The position numbers and the translations under genes were made by a program. From Rhodospirillales bacterium (GTDB lineage: Bacteria > Pseudomonadota > Alphaproteobacteria > Micavibrionales > Micavibrionaceae): a stretch of 64,000 bases of DNA. Location of the stretch: the NCBI GenBank assembly GCA_020638295.1, contig JACKIU010000002.1:62001-126000 (forward strand). The letters are read 5' to 3'. Under the pieces are notes generated by a model. The model was not told the origin of the DNA. It saw only the letters and a program-made list of their open reading frames with translations, and did no database searches. Every line of letters begins with the position of its first letter. The first letter of the stretch is position 1. Shown one piece after another: positions 16,303-25,778 of this stretch.

Positions 16303-19300
16303 TTAGCCCTCTAAGATCTCCTGAACGCCTTCTTGCGTACGAATGATATTGCGAGCCTGCGGGCTTAAGGACCAGCGCCCGGGCAGGCGCATTTTCACCA
16401 CACGCGCACCCTCGACCGACACATATAGATTGATCAACGCTTGCCCCTGCCCCTCACTATCAAGGAATTCCTTGATTTTATGGATTGGCGCAGGCTTGTT
16501 TATATAGATAGAAATCTCTCGGATTTTCCCCTCTAATGCGCCATCCAGCGGTGCAATCCGGGTGCAGGTGAACCGGATTTGATCCTCGCGCTGCTCCACC
16601 TCAACCTCCAGCAAAAGCGCCGTTCCCGGCTCCAGATAGTCCCGCGCGCCGGTCAGCATCTCGGAAAACAGCGTCACTTCAAAAATTCCGGTCGGGTCAG
16701 AGAGTTGCAAAAACGCATATTTATTCCCCTTTTGCGACATTTTCTCCTGTTTCTTGAGCAAAACGCCCGCCATCTGAAAGCGCGCTGCCGAGACATTCTG
16801 CAGCGCCGCTTCGACCGTCGCATAGCTGGCGATTTTCAAATTTTCAAACTGCTGCTGACGGCTATCCAGCGGATGCGCAGACAAATAAAATCCGACCGCC
16901 TTGAATTCACGGCCCAATTGCTCCAGCTGATCCCACGGCTCAACCTTCGGCAGCTCAGGCATCCCCAGACCCGGAGCACCTTCTTCCACCCCGCCGAACA
17001 GGCTGACCTGACCGGACTCGCGCTCTTGCGCCAAAGACTGCGCATGACGCAATATGACCTCCGCACCAGCGCAAATCTGCGCCCGGTTAGGGTTCAAACT
17101 GTCAAACCCGCCCGCCGCGGCCAGCCCTTCTAACTGACGCTTATTCATCGATTTATAATCCAGCCGTGACGCATAATCTTCAATCGACGCATACGGTCCA
17201 TGCTCGACGCGTTCCGCCACCAGCGTACGCATCGCCGCCTCACCAACGCCTTTGAGCGCGCCAAGCGCATAACGCACCCCCTCGCCCTCAACTTTAAAAT
17301 CCGCATTCGATTCATTAATGTCAGGCTGGCGCAGATCAACCCCCATCCGGTCGAGATCCTGCTTGAAGATGCTAAGCTTATCGGTATTGCCCAGATCGAG
17401 TGTCATCGACGCGGCCATAAATTGCAGCGGATAATGACATTTCAGCCACGCCGTCCAATACCCGATCAGTGCATAGGCCGCCGCATGCGACTTGTTAAAC
17501 CCGTAACCGGCAAAGGCAGCGATCTGATCGAAAATCTGGTTGGCCTGCGCCGCCGGAACATCATTATGCTCCTTCGCCCCCTTGACGAACATCTCGCGCT
17601 GAGCATCCATCTCTTCCTTGATCTTCTTCCCCATCGCCCGGCGCAACAGATCCGCCGCGCCCAGAGAATACCCGGCCAAGGCCTGCGCCGCCCGCTGCAC
17701 CTGCTCCTGATACACCATAATGCCGTACGTCTCTTCCAGAAACGGCTGCAGCTTATCATGCATATAATCCGGTTCGGTCTTGCCTTCTTTATTGCTGATA
17801 TAGGTCGGAATATTATCCATCGGCCCCGGACGATATAGGGAAACGAGTGCGATAATATCGCCAAACCGGTCCGGATGCATCTTGCGCAGCACATCGCGCA
17901 TCCCCGCACTTTCCAACTGAAATACCCCGACCGTCGCCCCTTGCGTCATCATCTCATAGGTTGGCTTGTCATCGAGCGGTATTTCAAGCGCATCGATCTT
18001 TTTGCCCGTCTGTTGCTCAACCAGTTTCAGGGTCTTATGCACCACGGTCATGGTTTTCAGCCCCAAAAAGTCGAATTTAACCAAACCGGCCTGCTCCACG
18101 TATTTCATGTTAAATTGCGTCACCGGCATATCCGAACGCGGATCGCGATACAGCGGCACCAACTCATGCAACGGCCGATCGCCGATCACCACCCCGGCCG
18201 CATGGGTCGAGGCATGACGGTACAGCCCCTCAAGCTGCAGCGCAATTTCGATCAGGCGTACGCTGCTCTCATCCTTCTTGATCTCAAGCCGCAAATCCGG
18301 GTCCTGATCTAAAGCCTCCTGCAACGTCACCGGGTTCGCCGGATTATTGGGAATCAACTTAGCAAGCCGGTCCACCTGCCCATAGGGCATCTGCAACACC
18401 CGGCCCACATCGCGCACCACCGCCCGCGCCTGCAGTTTCCCGAACGTGATAATCTGCGCCACGCGGTCCCGGCCATATTTCTGCTGAACATAGTGAATAA
18501 CCTCTTCGCGCCGGTCCTGACAAAAATCGATATCAAAGTCCGGCATCGAAACCCGCTCAGGGTTCAAAAACCGTTCAAACAGTAAGTCCAGCTCTAACGG
18601 GTCAAGGTCGGTAATCTTCAGTGCCCAGGCCACCACAGAACCCGCACCGGACCCCCGCCCCGGCCCAACCGGAATATCCTGCTCTTTCGCCCATTTGATA
18701 AAATCCGAAACGATCAGGAAATAGCCCGGAAACCCCATGCCTTTAATAATCTCAAGCTCAAATTCCAACCGTTCAAAATACAGCTTTGCATCCACGCCTT
18801 TAGCAAAATTTTTAAGCCGCCACTCAAGTCCGAATTCAGCCTGCGCCTTCAGCTCTTCAAACTCGCTGCGCCCCCCGTGAGTATCAAAGGCCGGCAAAAT
18901 CGGGGAGATAGGTTCAAGCAGGAACGAACAGCGCTGCGCAATCACCGCAGTATTGGTCACAGCCTCGGGCAAATCAGCAAACAGGGCGGACATCTCGTCC
19001 GCAGACTTAAAATAATGCTCCTGCGTCACCTTACGCCGGTCATCCTCGGTCACATAGCGCCCCTCGGAAATACAAAGCAAGGCGTCGTGTGCCTCATGCG
19101 CCTCCCGGTCCATGAAATAACAATCATTGGTTGCCACCAATGGTACATCATGTTTGTAAGACAACTCAATCAGCGCCTCTTCCGTTGCGTCTTCACTGAC
19201 CCATCTATGTCTTTGGATTTCACTGTAAAAACGATTATCAAAGCATTCTTTTAAATATAAAAATTCCTCTTCTGCTTTATCGGCTTGCTTATGAAACAGC

Positions 19301-19704
19301 GCGTCATTGACCGGTCCTTTTGACCCACCAGAGAGGCATATGAGACCATCTGAAAACGCCTTGAGCTCATCCTTGGAAATCACCGCCTTGCTCGCCGCAT
19401 CCCCGCCCATATAGGCATCGGACAGCAACCGGCACAGATTCTTATAGCCCTGCTCATTTTGCACCAGCAACACAAGCTGATGCTCAGCATCGCCATACAG
19501 AACCTGCGCCCCAAAAATCGGCTGCACCCCGGCCTTGGCCGCCTCAATGGCAAACTCCATCGCCCCGAACATGTTGGATGAATCCGTCACCGCCACCGCT
19601 GGCATTTTCTCGGCCACGCAGCGCTTCACAAGGTCTTTAACCTTGATCGCCCCCTCGGCCAGAGAATAGGCCGAATGCACATGCAGGTGAATGAAGTGAT
19701 TCAT
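16303..19704 (-). CDS. dnaE: DNA polymerase III subunit alpha
   Basis: Replicative polymerase catalytic subunit of the DnaE1 type (1133 aa from the ATG at 19704). The N-terminal PHP domain starts at once (HLHVHSAYSLAEG, residues 5-17). The C-family polymerase motifs are visible: GPGRGSGAGSVVAW and the catalytic PDFDIDFCQDRR at about residues 385-396. An OB-fold nucleic-acid domain lies near residues 985-1060. The upstream open frame to 19758 is translated from a short repeat element and is unlikely to be used. It follows lolD in the alphaproteobacterial order proS-lolC-lolD-dnaE. Confidence 0.97.
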   Translation of the reverse strand: MNHFIHLHVHSAYSLAEGAIKVKDLVKRCVAEKMPAVAVTDSSNMFGAMEFAIEAAKAGVQPIFGAQVLYGDAEHQLVLLVQNEQGYKNLCRLLSDAYMGGDAASKAVISKDELKAFSDGLICLSGGSKGPVNDALFHKQADKAEEEFLYLKECFDNRFYSEIQRHRWVSEDATEEALIELSYKHDVPLVATNDCYFMDREAHEAHDALLCISEGRYVTEDDRRKVTQEHYFKSADEMSALFADLPEAVTNTAVIAQRCSFLLEPISPILPAFDTHGGRSEFEELKAQAEFGLEWRLKNFAKGVDAKLYFERLEFELEIIKGMGFPGYFLIVSDFIKWAKEQDIPVGPGRGSGAGSVVAWALKITDLDPLELDLLFERFLNPERVSMPDFDIDFCQDRREEVIHYVQQKYGRDRVAQIITFGKLQARAVVRDVGRVLQMPYGQVDRLAKLIPNNPANPVTLQEALDQDPDLRLEIKKDESSVRLIEIALQLEGLYRHASTHAAGVVIGDRPLHELVPLYRDPRSDMPVTQFNMKYVEQAGLVKFDFLGLKTMTVVHKTLKLVEQQTGKKIDALEIPLDDKPTYEMMTQGATVGVFQLESAGMRDVLRKMHPDRFGDIIALVSLYRPGPMDNIPTYISNKEGKTEPDYMHDKLQPFLEETYGIMVYQEQVQRAAQALAGYSLGAADLLRRAMGKKIKEEMDAQREMFVKGAKEHNDVPAAQANQIFDQIAAFAGYGFNKSHAAAYALIGYWTAWLKCHYPLQFMAASMTLDLGNTDKLSIFKQDLDRMGVDLRQPDINESNADFKVEGEGVRYALGALKGVGEAAMRTLVAERVEHGPYASIEDYASRLDYKSMNKRQLEGLAAAGGFDSLNPNRAQICAGAEVILRHAQSLAQERESGQVSLFGGVEEGAPGLGMPELPKVEPWDQLEQLGREFKAVGFYLSAHPLDSRQQQFENLKIASYATVEAALQNVSAARFQMAGVLLKKQEKMSQKGNKYAFLQLSDPTGIFEVTLFSEMLTGARDYLEPGTALLLEVEVEQREDQIRFTCTRIAPLDGALEGKIREISIYINKPAPIHKIKEFLDSEGQGQALINLYVSVEGARVVKMRLPGRWSLSPQARNIIRTQEGVQEILEG

Positions 19705-19710
19705 AGGATG

Positions 19711-19776
19711 AAGGTACAAGTTACAAGGTACAAGTTGCAAGATTCTTGTACCTTGCACCTCGATTCTTGCACCTTA
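19711..19776. repeat. short tandem-unit inverted repeat between lolD and dnaE
   Basis: Units of the type AAGGTACAAGTT are repeated on the left (19711-19740) and appear in reverse complement on the right (19744-19776). The perfect core is an 11-bp stem, CAAGGTACAAG at 19724-19734 with CTTGTACCTTG at 19745-19755, loop 10 nt. The architecture is the same as around the four-helix-bundle gene at 12387 but with a different unit sequence. It could also stop or stabilise transcripts. Confidence 0.75.
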
Positions 19777-19778
19777 AA

Positions 19779-20477
19779 TCAATCAAAAACCACCAGCCGC
19801 CCGGATTTAAGCTCTAACGCGCGGTCCATCTGGTCGGCGAGTTGCAAATTATGCGTCGCCACCAACGCGCCAATCTCGCGCTCTCGCACCTGTTCCAACA
19901 GAATCTCAAATACTTCCGCAGACGTCTCAGGATCAAGATTCCCCGTCGGTTCATCCGCCAGCAGCAATTTCGGATCATTGGCCAAGGCCCGTGCAATCGC
20001 CACGCGCTGCTGCTCTCCGCCCGATAGCGCCGCCGGACGATGCTCCAAACGCTTACCCAGCCCCAAAGAAGCGAGCACCCCTTGCGCCTTATCCTTCGCA
20101 TCACTCATGCGTACGCCCGCAATAATCTGCGGCATCGCGACGTTCTCAAGCGCCGTAAATTCCGGCAACAAATGGTGGAACTGGTAAATAAACCCGATCT
20201 GCGACAGGCGCATACTTGTGCGCCCTTTCTCCCCCAGCTTCCCGCAATTACGCCCGTTAATCAGCACACGGCCCGCACTGGGTTTGTCCAAAAGGCCAGC
20301 AATTTGCAGCAAAGTCGATTTCCCCGTCCCCGATTGCCCGACTAAAGCCACCAGCTCGCCAGCCTCAATCTTCATATCCAGCCCACGAAAAATCGTCAGC
20401 TTGCGCCCACCTTGCTCAAAGGTCTTTTCCAGACCTTCCAGCCTCAACAATACATCTTGATCTAATGGGTCATTCAT
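19779..20477 (-). CDS. lolD: lipoprotein-releasing ABC transporter ATP-binding protein LolD
   Basis: ABC ATPase (232 aa) of the Lol complex, which extracts lipoproteins from the inner membrane for delivery to LolA. Walker A GQSGTGKSTLL at about residues 43-53, signature LSGGEQQRVAIARAL at about 146-160, and Walker B LLLADEPTGNLDPET at about 168-182 are all intact. The first residues overlap the end of lolC by 8 nt, so the pair is co-translated. The Lol family is distinguished from MacB-type ATPases here mainly by the partner gene. Confidence 0.95.
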   Translation of the reverse strand: MNDPLDQDVLLRLEGLEKTFEQGGRKLTIFRGLDMKIEAGELVALVGQSGTGKSTLLQIAGLLDKPSAGRVLINGRNCGKLGEKGRTSMRLSQIGFIYQFHHLLPEFTALENVAMPQIIAGVRMSDAKDKAQGVLASLGLGKRLEHRPAALSGGEQQRVAIARALANDPKLLLADEPTGNLDPETSAEVFEILLEQVREREIGALVATHNLQLADQMDRALELKSGRLVVFD

Positions 20478-21711
20478 AGCGCAGCGCCTCCACCGGATCC
20501 ATCCGCGCCGCGCGCCACGCCGGATACAGCGTCGCCAACACAGACAGGAAAAACGCCATACCGATCACCGCCACCACCTCATGCCAGTCGATCTCGGCCG
20601 GCAGCTGCGATAGAAAGTAAATCTCTTCGGCGAACAATTCTGTCCCTGTCAGCCCTTCCAAAAACTGGCGAATACTCTCAATATTCACCGCAAACGCGAT
20701 CCCCAAGGCCGCGCCAACCAAAGTCCCGACAATCCCGATACTCGCGCCCGTCAGCATAAAAATCCGCATCATATTGCCCCGGCTCGCTCCCATCGTCCGC
20801 AAAATCGCAATATCTTGCCCCTTATCCTTCACCAGCATAATCATCGAGGAAATAATATTGAACGCCGCCACAAGAATAATCAGCGTCAAAATCAGGAACA
20901 TCACATTGCGTTCAACCTGCAACGCGTTGAAAAAACTTGCATTCATGTCCCGCCAGTCATACACACCGGCCTGCCCTTCGATTTTCATCGACACCGCCTT
21001 GCGCACCACGGGCAGTTCATCCGGGTCTTTCAAAAACACCTCGAGCGCCGTAACCGCCCCGTCAAACTGGAAGAATTTCTGTGCCGCCTCCAAAGGCATA
21101 AACACAAAGCCGCTGTTATACTCATACATCCCGACATCATAGGTCAGCGCCACCGTATAGGTCCGTTGACGCGGCATAGAGCCAAATGGCGTCGATTTAA
21201 CCTGCGGCGAAGTCAGCGTAATCTTGTCCCCCGGACGAATCCGCATCTTTTGCGCCAACACATCGCCAATCGCCACCGTGCTGCCGGTAAAATCCTCCAG
21301 CTTCCCTTGTGTAATCGATTCACGCAGAATCTTGCGGTTCGTAAAATCCTTCCACGTCATCGCGCGTACCAGCACACCGCTCGCGCTGCCCCCGCGTGAA
21401 ACCAAAGCCTGCCCCTCGATAATCGGCACAATCATCTCAATGCCCGGCGTCGCCTCGACCTGGCTTTTGATGTAATCGTAATCATACAGCGGCCCGGATT
21501 GCGAATAGATATTCATATGCCCGTTCAACCCCAAAATACGGTTAAACAGCTCGGCGCGAAACCCGTTCATCACGCTCATCACGATGATCAGCGTCGCCAC
21601 GCCCAGCATAATCCCGGCAAAGGAAAATCCGGCAATCACGCTGACAAAGCCTTCAGCCTTTTTCGAGCGCAAATACCGCCACGCTACCATCCGTTCAAAT
21701 GTTGAGAGCAT
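20470..21711 (-). CDS. lolC: lipoprotein-releasing ABC transporter permease (LolC/LolE family)
   Basis: Membrane subunit (413 aa) of the Lol exporter. One N-terminal transmembrane helix (about residues 25-50), a large periplasmic MacB-like domain (about 50-265), and three C-terminal helices of the FtsX fold. The N-terminal motif FERMVAWRYLRSKK and the C-terminal PAWRAARMDPVEALRYE are family hallmarks. Only one permease is present here, so the complex is probably built from a single LolC/E-type (LolF-like) protein, as in many alphaproteobacteria. Confidence 0.94.
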   Translation of the reverse strand: MLSTFERMVAWRYLRSKKAEGFVSVIAGFSFAGIMLGVATLIIVMSVMNGFRAELFNRILGLNGHMNIYSQSGPLYDYDYIKSQVEATPGIEMIVPIIEGQALVSRGGSASGVLVRAMTWKDFTNRKILRESITQGKLEDFTGSTVAIGDVLAQKMRIRPGDKITLTSPQVKSTPFGSMPRQRTYTVALTYDVGMYEYNSGFVFMPLEAAQKFFQFDGAVTALEVFLKDPDELPVVRKAVSMKIEGQAGVYDWRDMNASFFNALQVERNVMFLILTLIILVAAFNIISSMIMLVKDKGQDIAILRTMGASRGNMMRIFMLTGASIGIVGTLVGAALGIAFAVNIESIRQFLEGLTGTELFAEEIYFLSQLPAEIDWHEVVAVIGMAFFLSVLATLYPAWRAARMDPVEALRYE

Positions 21712-21735
21712 GAAAATTAAAACCTTCTATTTTTT

Positions 21736-21811
21736 ACGCGGAGATTCGGAGGTTCGGAGTTTTCAAAATTTAAAAATAAAATTTTTTCTCCGTTCCTCCG
21801 TTCCTCCGCGT
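21736..21811. repeat. inverted repeat of CGGAG units between proS and lolC
   Basis: Left arm 21736-21759 and right arm 21788-21811 are 24 nt each, start with ACGCGGAG at the outer ends, and match in 19 of 24 positions as reverse complements. Each arm is itself made of three CGGAG-type units spaced 8-9 nt apart. The loop (28 nt) is nearly all A and T. Same family as the copy at 43857-43914. Confidence 0.8.
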
Positions 21812-21820
21812 TTAAGCCTT

Positions 21821-23281
21821 TTAATAAGCCTTCGCAATCAAAACCGTTTGACCGTCATCGACAAACGGCATACAGCGCGTCGTCAAACTTAAATCTTTCG
21901 TAACCGCTGCAAAGGCGCTGTCTTTCAAAACCGCAACGGGAACCTTCATGAAACCTGTGCCTTTATTCTTGTCAAAATGCGCAATCACATCGCCCAAGCT
22001 CTGTCCCTCGTGCGTATTTACATCCCTAAAGCTACGCACCCGCGCCAGCATGTCATCATGAATAGCATCCAAAACACCTATAGCGCCCGCGACGAATTCC
22101 TCTCGGGCTTGCGTTGTCTTGCTCTCACGCCCCAGATCACGGCGAACATACGTCACCACGCCTTCTTCCATTTCACGCCCGCCAACCTCAACGCGCAGCG
22201 GAATACCTTTCTTAATGGCGTCCCACATTTTGTCCGGCGTACGCATCTCACGCTCATCCACCTTGGCGCGAATGCCTTTTTCCTTCAACTGCGCGGCAAT
22301 CTCAGAGCAATAGGCCATGATCCCCGCGTCATTATCACCTTTCAAAACCGGCAAAATCACCACCTGCTGCGGCGCGATGCGCGGCGGCATAATCATCCCG
22401 TCATCATCGCCATGCATCATGATTAACGCGCCAATCATCCGCGTCGTAAACGCCCAACTGGTTGTATGGCATAGCGCCTCACCGCCGTCTTTGGTCTGAT
22501 ACTTGATATCAAAGGTCTTGGAGAAATTCGTGCCCAAATCGTGCGTCGTACAGGCCTGCAAACCCTTACCGTCCTGCATCATCGTTTCTATACAGTAGGT
22601 CTCATTCGCACCGGGAAAACGCTCATCCGGAGTTTTAACCCCCATATATCCGTCCACCGCCAGATACTCGGTGAAGAATTTCTCGTATAAATTCAGCACA
22701 TGCAGACAGTCGCCCTTCGCACCTTCATGATCGGCAAACGCATTATGCCCCTCATGCCAGAAAAATTCACCCGTACGCAGGAAAATCCGCGTCCGCATTT
22801 CCCACCGCAGCACACTGCACCACTGATTCAGCTTCAACGGCAAATCGCGGTAAGATTGAATCCAACGCGCCATCGCATCTCCGATAATCGTCTCGGACGT
22901 CGGGCGTACCACATATTTTTCTTCCAATTCCGCCTCCGGCGCCGGACGCAGCCCATTGCCATCGGGGTCAGCCTCCAGCCGGTGATGCGTCACCACCGCG
23001 CATTCTTTGGCAAAGCCCTCAACATGCTCGGCTTCCTTCGATAAGAAACTCACCGGTATCAGCATCGGGAAAGAACAGTTTTGCACTCCGTACTCTTTCA
23101 GCCACAGATCAAAAATCCCGACCATATTCTCCCAAATCGCCCAGCCATAGGGTTTCACGGTCATGCACCCGCGCGTTGGCGAGCTTTCCGCCAGATCGGC
23201 GGCCTTAATCACCTGCTGATACCATTCAGGGAAATTCTCGGCGCGTGTGGGGGTAATAGCGGTTTTAGCTTTTTGACTCAT
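21821..23281 (-). CDS. proS: proline--tRNA ligase, archaeal/eukaryotic-like type
   Basis: Class II aminoacyl-tRNA synthetase (486 aa) charging tRNA-Pro. Motif 2 region VVRPTSETIIGDAMARW and FLRTGEFFWHEGHNAF, and the motif 3 area near the middle, are intact. The N-terminus (ENFPEWYQQVIKAADLAE, RGCMTVKPYGWAIWENM) resembles the eukaryote/archaea-like ProS type, not the common bacterial form with the editing insertion nor the usual short alphaproteobacterial form. I start at the ATG at 23281; a TTG codon precedes it. The place in the chromosome (before lolC) is the normal one for proS. Confidence 0.93.
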   Translation of the reverse strand: MSQKAKTAITPTRAENFPEWYQQVIKAADLAESSPTRGCMTVKPYGWAIWENMVGIFDLWLKEYGVQNCSFPMLIPVSFLSKEAEHVEGFAKECAVVTHHRLEADPDGNGLRPAPEAELEEKYVVRPTSETIIGDAMARWIQSYRDLPLKLNQWCSVLRWEMRTRIFLRTGEFFWHEGHNAFADHEGAKGDCLHVLNLYEKFFTEYLAVDGYMGVKTPDERFPGANETYCIETMMQDGKGLQACTTHDLGTNFSKTFDIKYQTKDGGEALCHTTSWAFTTRMIGALIMMHGDDDGMIMPPRIAPQQVVILPVLKGDNDAGIMAYCSEIAAQLKEKGIRAKVDEREMRTPDKMWDAIKKGIPLRVEVGGREMEEGVVTYVRRDLGRESKTTQAREEFVAGAIGVLDAIHDDMLARVRSFRDVNTHEGQSLGDVIAHFDKNKGTGFMKVPVAVLKDSAFAAVTKDLSLTTRCMPFVDDGQTVLIAKAY

Positions 23282-23297
23282 CAAGACCTCTATGACT

Positions 23298-23846
23298 TTA
23301 CGGATATTGACCTTCGAGAACCTCGCCCTCGATGCCCTCTTTTACTTCCATGACTTCGGGCTGAGACTTTAAGCCATCATCGCCCGCCTGTCTACGCTCT
23401 GCACGCTCGGCAATCCCCACAGATTTGCCGCACAGGCTATAGGCCTGCCCTGAAACATCCTGCCCGTCATATTCAACGCGCCCGTCGCGATGAACCGAAA
23501 GTATCCCGACACTTGACTTCAGCTCAAGATCACTGGGGATTTTCACCGCCTGAAAGCGCTGCGCCAGCATCATATCAATCGAAATTTTTACCACATCCAG
23601 CCCCGGCGCTTTGAGCGGATTAATATCGGCAGGCACAACCGCATCCGCCCCCGGCACATATTCGACGCCCTCAGGCATTTTATAATTCGGCAACGCCTTG
23701 CACAAAACCTCCAAAGACGCATCCTGCGCATTCGCAGTTCCACACACATACGTCATTGCGAGCACCAGCGAAGCAATCCATACAAAACTGGATTGCCGCG
23801 TCAGCCTTACGGCTTTCTCGCAATGACGTTCATGAAAAAATCTCAT
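23298..23846 (-). CDS. secreted hypothetical protein whose signal peptide is encoded by a palindromic repeat
   Basis: Protein of 182 aa of no recognised family. The N-terminus is basic (MRFFHERHCEKAVRLTRQ), then hydrophobic (VWIASLVLAMTYV), then GTANAQ, a good signal peptidase I site, so the mature part from about residue 41 is probably periplasmic. Residues 6-32 are encoded by the 80-bp palindromic element at 23750-23829. The mature part has no cysteine pair pattern or repeats that I can name (two cysteines, at LCKALP and SLCGKS). ATG at 23846 overlaps the stop of the DUF1467 gene (ATGA), so expression is coupled. Confidence 0.7.
   Translation of the reverse strand: MRFFHERHCEKAVRLTRQSSFVWIASLVLAMTYVCGTANAQDASLEVLCKALPNYKMPEGVEYVPGADAVVPADINPLKAPGLDVVKISIDMMLAQRFQAVKIPSDLELKSSVGILSVHRDGRVEYDGQDVSGQAYSLCGKSVGIAERAERRQAGDDGLKSQPEVMEVKEGIEGEVLEGQYP
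23750..23829. repeat. palindromic element inside a coding region (signal peptide)
   Basis: Perfect 13-bp ends ACGTCATTGCGAG (23750-23762) and its reverse complement (23817-23829), with inner inverted segments around GAAGCAATCC and GGATTGC. Same GTCATTGCGAG family as 54130-54217. Here it is translated as the signal peptide of the overlapping minus-strand gene. Confidence 0.9.
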
Positions 23847-24091
23847 CGCGCCTTGTCCTCCTGCACCATCTCCATCGCCATGTCACGAAAACTGAAAATC
23901 TCAGCCTCAATCAACCCAAAAACAATCAACCAGATCAAAGCCGCGACCACGCTCGTCCAGATAAATTTCTTCTTCAAATTCGCCTGCACCGGCGTCCCGT
24001 CCTCATCCCGTATGTGCCCAAACGGCAACACGGCAAACAAACTGACCCACCAGATCAGTAAAAACACGATAATGCCGGTAACCAGCCCCAT
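23843..24091 (-). CDS. DUF1467 family membrane protein
   Basis: Small inner-membrane protein (82 aa) of the DUF1467 family. Two transmembrane segments at about residues 5-24 and 45-65, with the conserved LLIWWVSLFAVLPFGHI at residues 11-27 followed by a short charged loop. Function unknown. Its position between rnj and proS is conserved across alphaproteobacteria, which supports the assignment. The start is 4 bases beyond the rnj stop. Confidence 0.9.
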   Translation of the reverse strand: MGLVTGIIVFLLIWWVSLFAVLPFGHIRDEDGTPVQANLKKKFIWTSVVAALIWLIVFGLIEAEIFSFRDMAMEMVQEDKAR

Positions 24092-24095
24092 AACC

Positions 24096-25778
24096 CTACA
24101 CCCTCAACACATGCACAGTGGTTTTAGGCTTCATTCCCAACATATGATCGCAAAACCGTCGCAAACCGATGCGCAGTTCTTCAGCAATAAAATGATCGTC
24201 CAGCCGCTCTTCCCATGTCAGTTCATCCAGTAAATCATAAACCTCTTCGATCAGCTTTTCTTCAATCCGCTCTTCATCCGGATTGTCAAAATCAACCAGA
24301 CCGACCGTTTCAAGCTTTGCCTTACCCAGCAATTCCCCGCGCGCATCCACCGCCAGGGAGACATGCAAAGTCCCGGTATATTGCAGCTTGCGCCGAGCCA
24401 CGATCGATTGATGCGTCGCCTTGATGACCCGTTTTTGATCCACCGCCAGAATATCGGTTTCAATATGATCAACGGTCTCAGGCACGCCCGGCGCCAGCCT
24501 TATAACCGAACCATTCGATGGAACGAGCACCAACGGCACCTGACAATCCCGCGCAAACGCCGCATGCGCATCCAGTTGTACGCGCTCCCCATGCACCGGC
24601 ACCACCACCTGCGGCCGCAACCATTGAAACATTTCCGCAATCTCATCGCGACACGGGTGACCCGAAACATGGATCACATTTTTGGTATCGCGCGGCGTAA
24701 TGATATTGACCCCGCCCGCGCTGAGGTTGTTTTTCACGACATTGATCGCCGTTTCATTGCCCGGAATGGCCCGCGCCGAAAAAATCACCGTATCACCGCG
24801 TTTTAGCGAAAAACCGCGAAAATCGCCGCGCGCAATCTTGGCCAGCGCCGCCCGATACTCCCCCTGCGACCCGGTCACAATCACCACGATCTTATCATCG
24901 GGAATCAACCCCAGATCCTCCTCCGACACGAAATCGGGAATTCCCTCCAGCAACCCGCATTCATACGCGCAACCAATCATCCGGTGCAAAGAGCGACCAA
25001 TCACCCCGACCTGCCGCCCGCAGGCCTGCGCCGCTTTGACAATGCTGATCACCCGCCCGATATTCGAGGAAAACGTCGTCACCGCAATCTTGCCGTCGCA
25101 TTTCTTAAACTCCGCCTCAAAGCCCAAAGCCACATCCGCTTCCGAGCCCGAACGTCCGTTCACTTCCGCATTCGTGGAATCCCCGATATACGCCAAAACC
25201 CCGGCATTTCCGGCAGCCTTAAACGCCGCCTCATCGGTCGGCTTGCCGACCACCGGTGCAGGATCCAAATTCCAATCGCCGCTATGCACCACTCGACCGT
25301 ACGACATTTCGAGAATCAGAGAACAGGTATCGGGCACCGAATGCGACACCGGCACGAACTGAACCTTAAATGCACCGATTTGAACCGTCTCACCCGGTTC
25401 AATGAGATGGATTTTAACATGCCGTAAATTCTGTTCTTCCAACTTTTTGCGCAACACGGACGCCGTAAATGGGCTGGCATAGATCGGACAACGCAACCGT
25501 TCCCACACATAGGCCAGCGCTCCGATATGATCCTCATGCGCATGCGTAATGATCATCCCCTGCAGACCATCGGCATGCTCTTCCAGAAATCGCGGATCGG
25601 GCAGCAGTAAATCAATCCCCGGAAAACGATCATCGGCAAAACCGATCCCGCAATCCACCGCCAGCATCTGCCCGTCAGACACATACAGGTTCAGATTGAC
25701 GCCAAATTGCTCGCTGCCGCCGAGCGGCACAAAAAACAACCCGTCCTCATTCATAAAATCCGCCGCCATCGTACTCAT
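24096..25778 (-). CDS. rnj: ribonuclease J
   Basis: Metallo-beta-lactamase/beta-CASP ribonuclease (560 aa) with 5' exonuclease and endonuclease activity in RNA turnover. The zinc motif THAHEDHIGAL is at about residues 77-87; VVHSGDWNLDP and the beta-CASP motifs (GDSTNAEVNGRSGSE, ISARAIPGNE, HVSGHP) follow in order. ATG at 25778 overlaps the coaX stop as ATGA. A second ATG nine bases inside is possible. Gene order coaX-rnj-DUF1467-proS is typical for alphaproteobacteria. Confidence 0.96.
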   Translation of the reverse strand: MSTMAADFMNEDGLFFVPLGGSEQFGVNLNLYVSDGQMLAVDCGIGFADDRFPGIDLLLPDPRFLEEHADGLQGMIITHAHEDHIGALAYVWERLRCPIYASPFTASVLRKKLEEQNLRHVKIHLIEPGETVQIGAFKVQFVPVSHSVPDTCSLILEMSYGRVVHSGDWNLDPAPVVGKPTDEAAFKAAGNAGVLAYIGDSTNAEVNGRSGSEADVALGFEAEFKKCDGKIAVTTFSSNIGRVISIVKAAQACGRQVGVIGRSLHRMIGCAYECGLLEGIPDFVSEEDLGLIPDDKIVVIVTGSQGEYRAALAKIARGDFRGFSLKRGDTVIFSARAIPGNETAINVVKNNLSAGGVNIITPRDTKNVIHVSGHPCRDEIAEMFQWLRPQVVVPVHGERVQLDAHAAFARDCQVPLVLVPSNGSVIRLAPGVPETVDHIETDILAVDQKRVIKATHQSIVARRKLQYTGTLHVSLAVDARGELLGKAKLETVGLVDFDNPDEERIEEKLIEEVYDLLDELTWEERLDDHFIAEELRIGLRRFCDHMLGMKPKTTVHVLRV

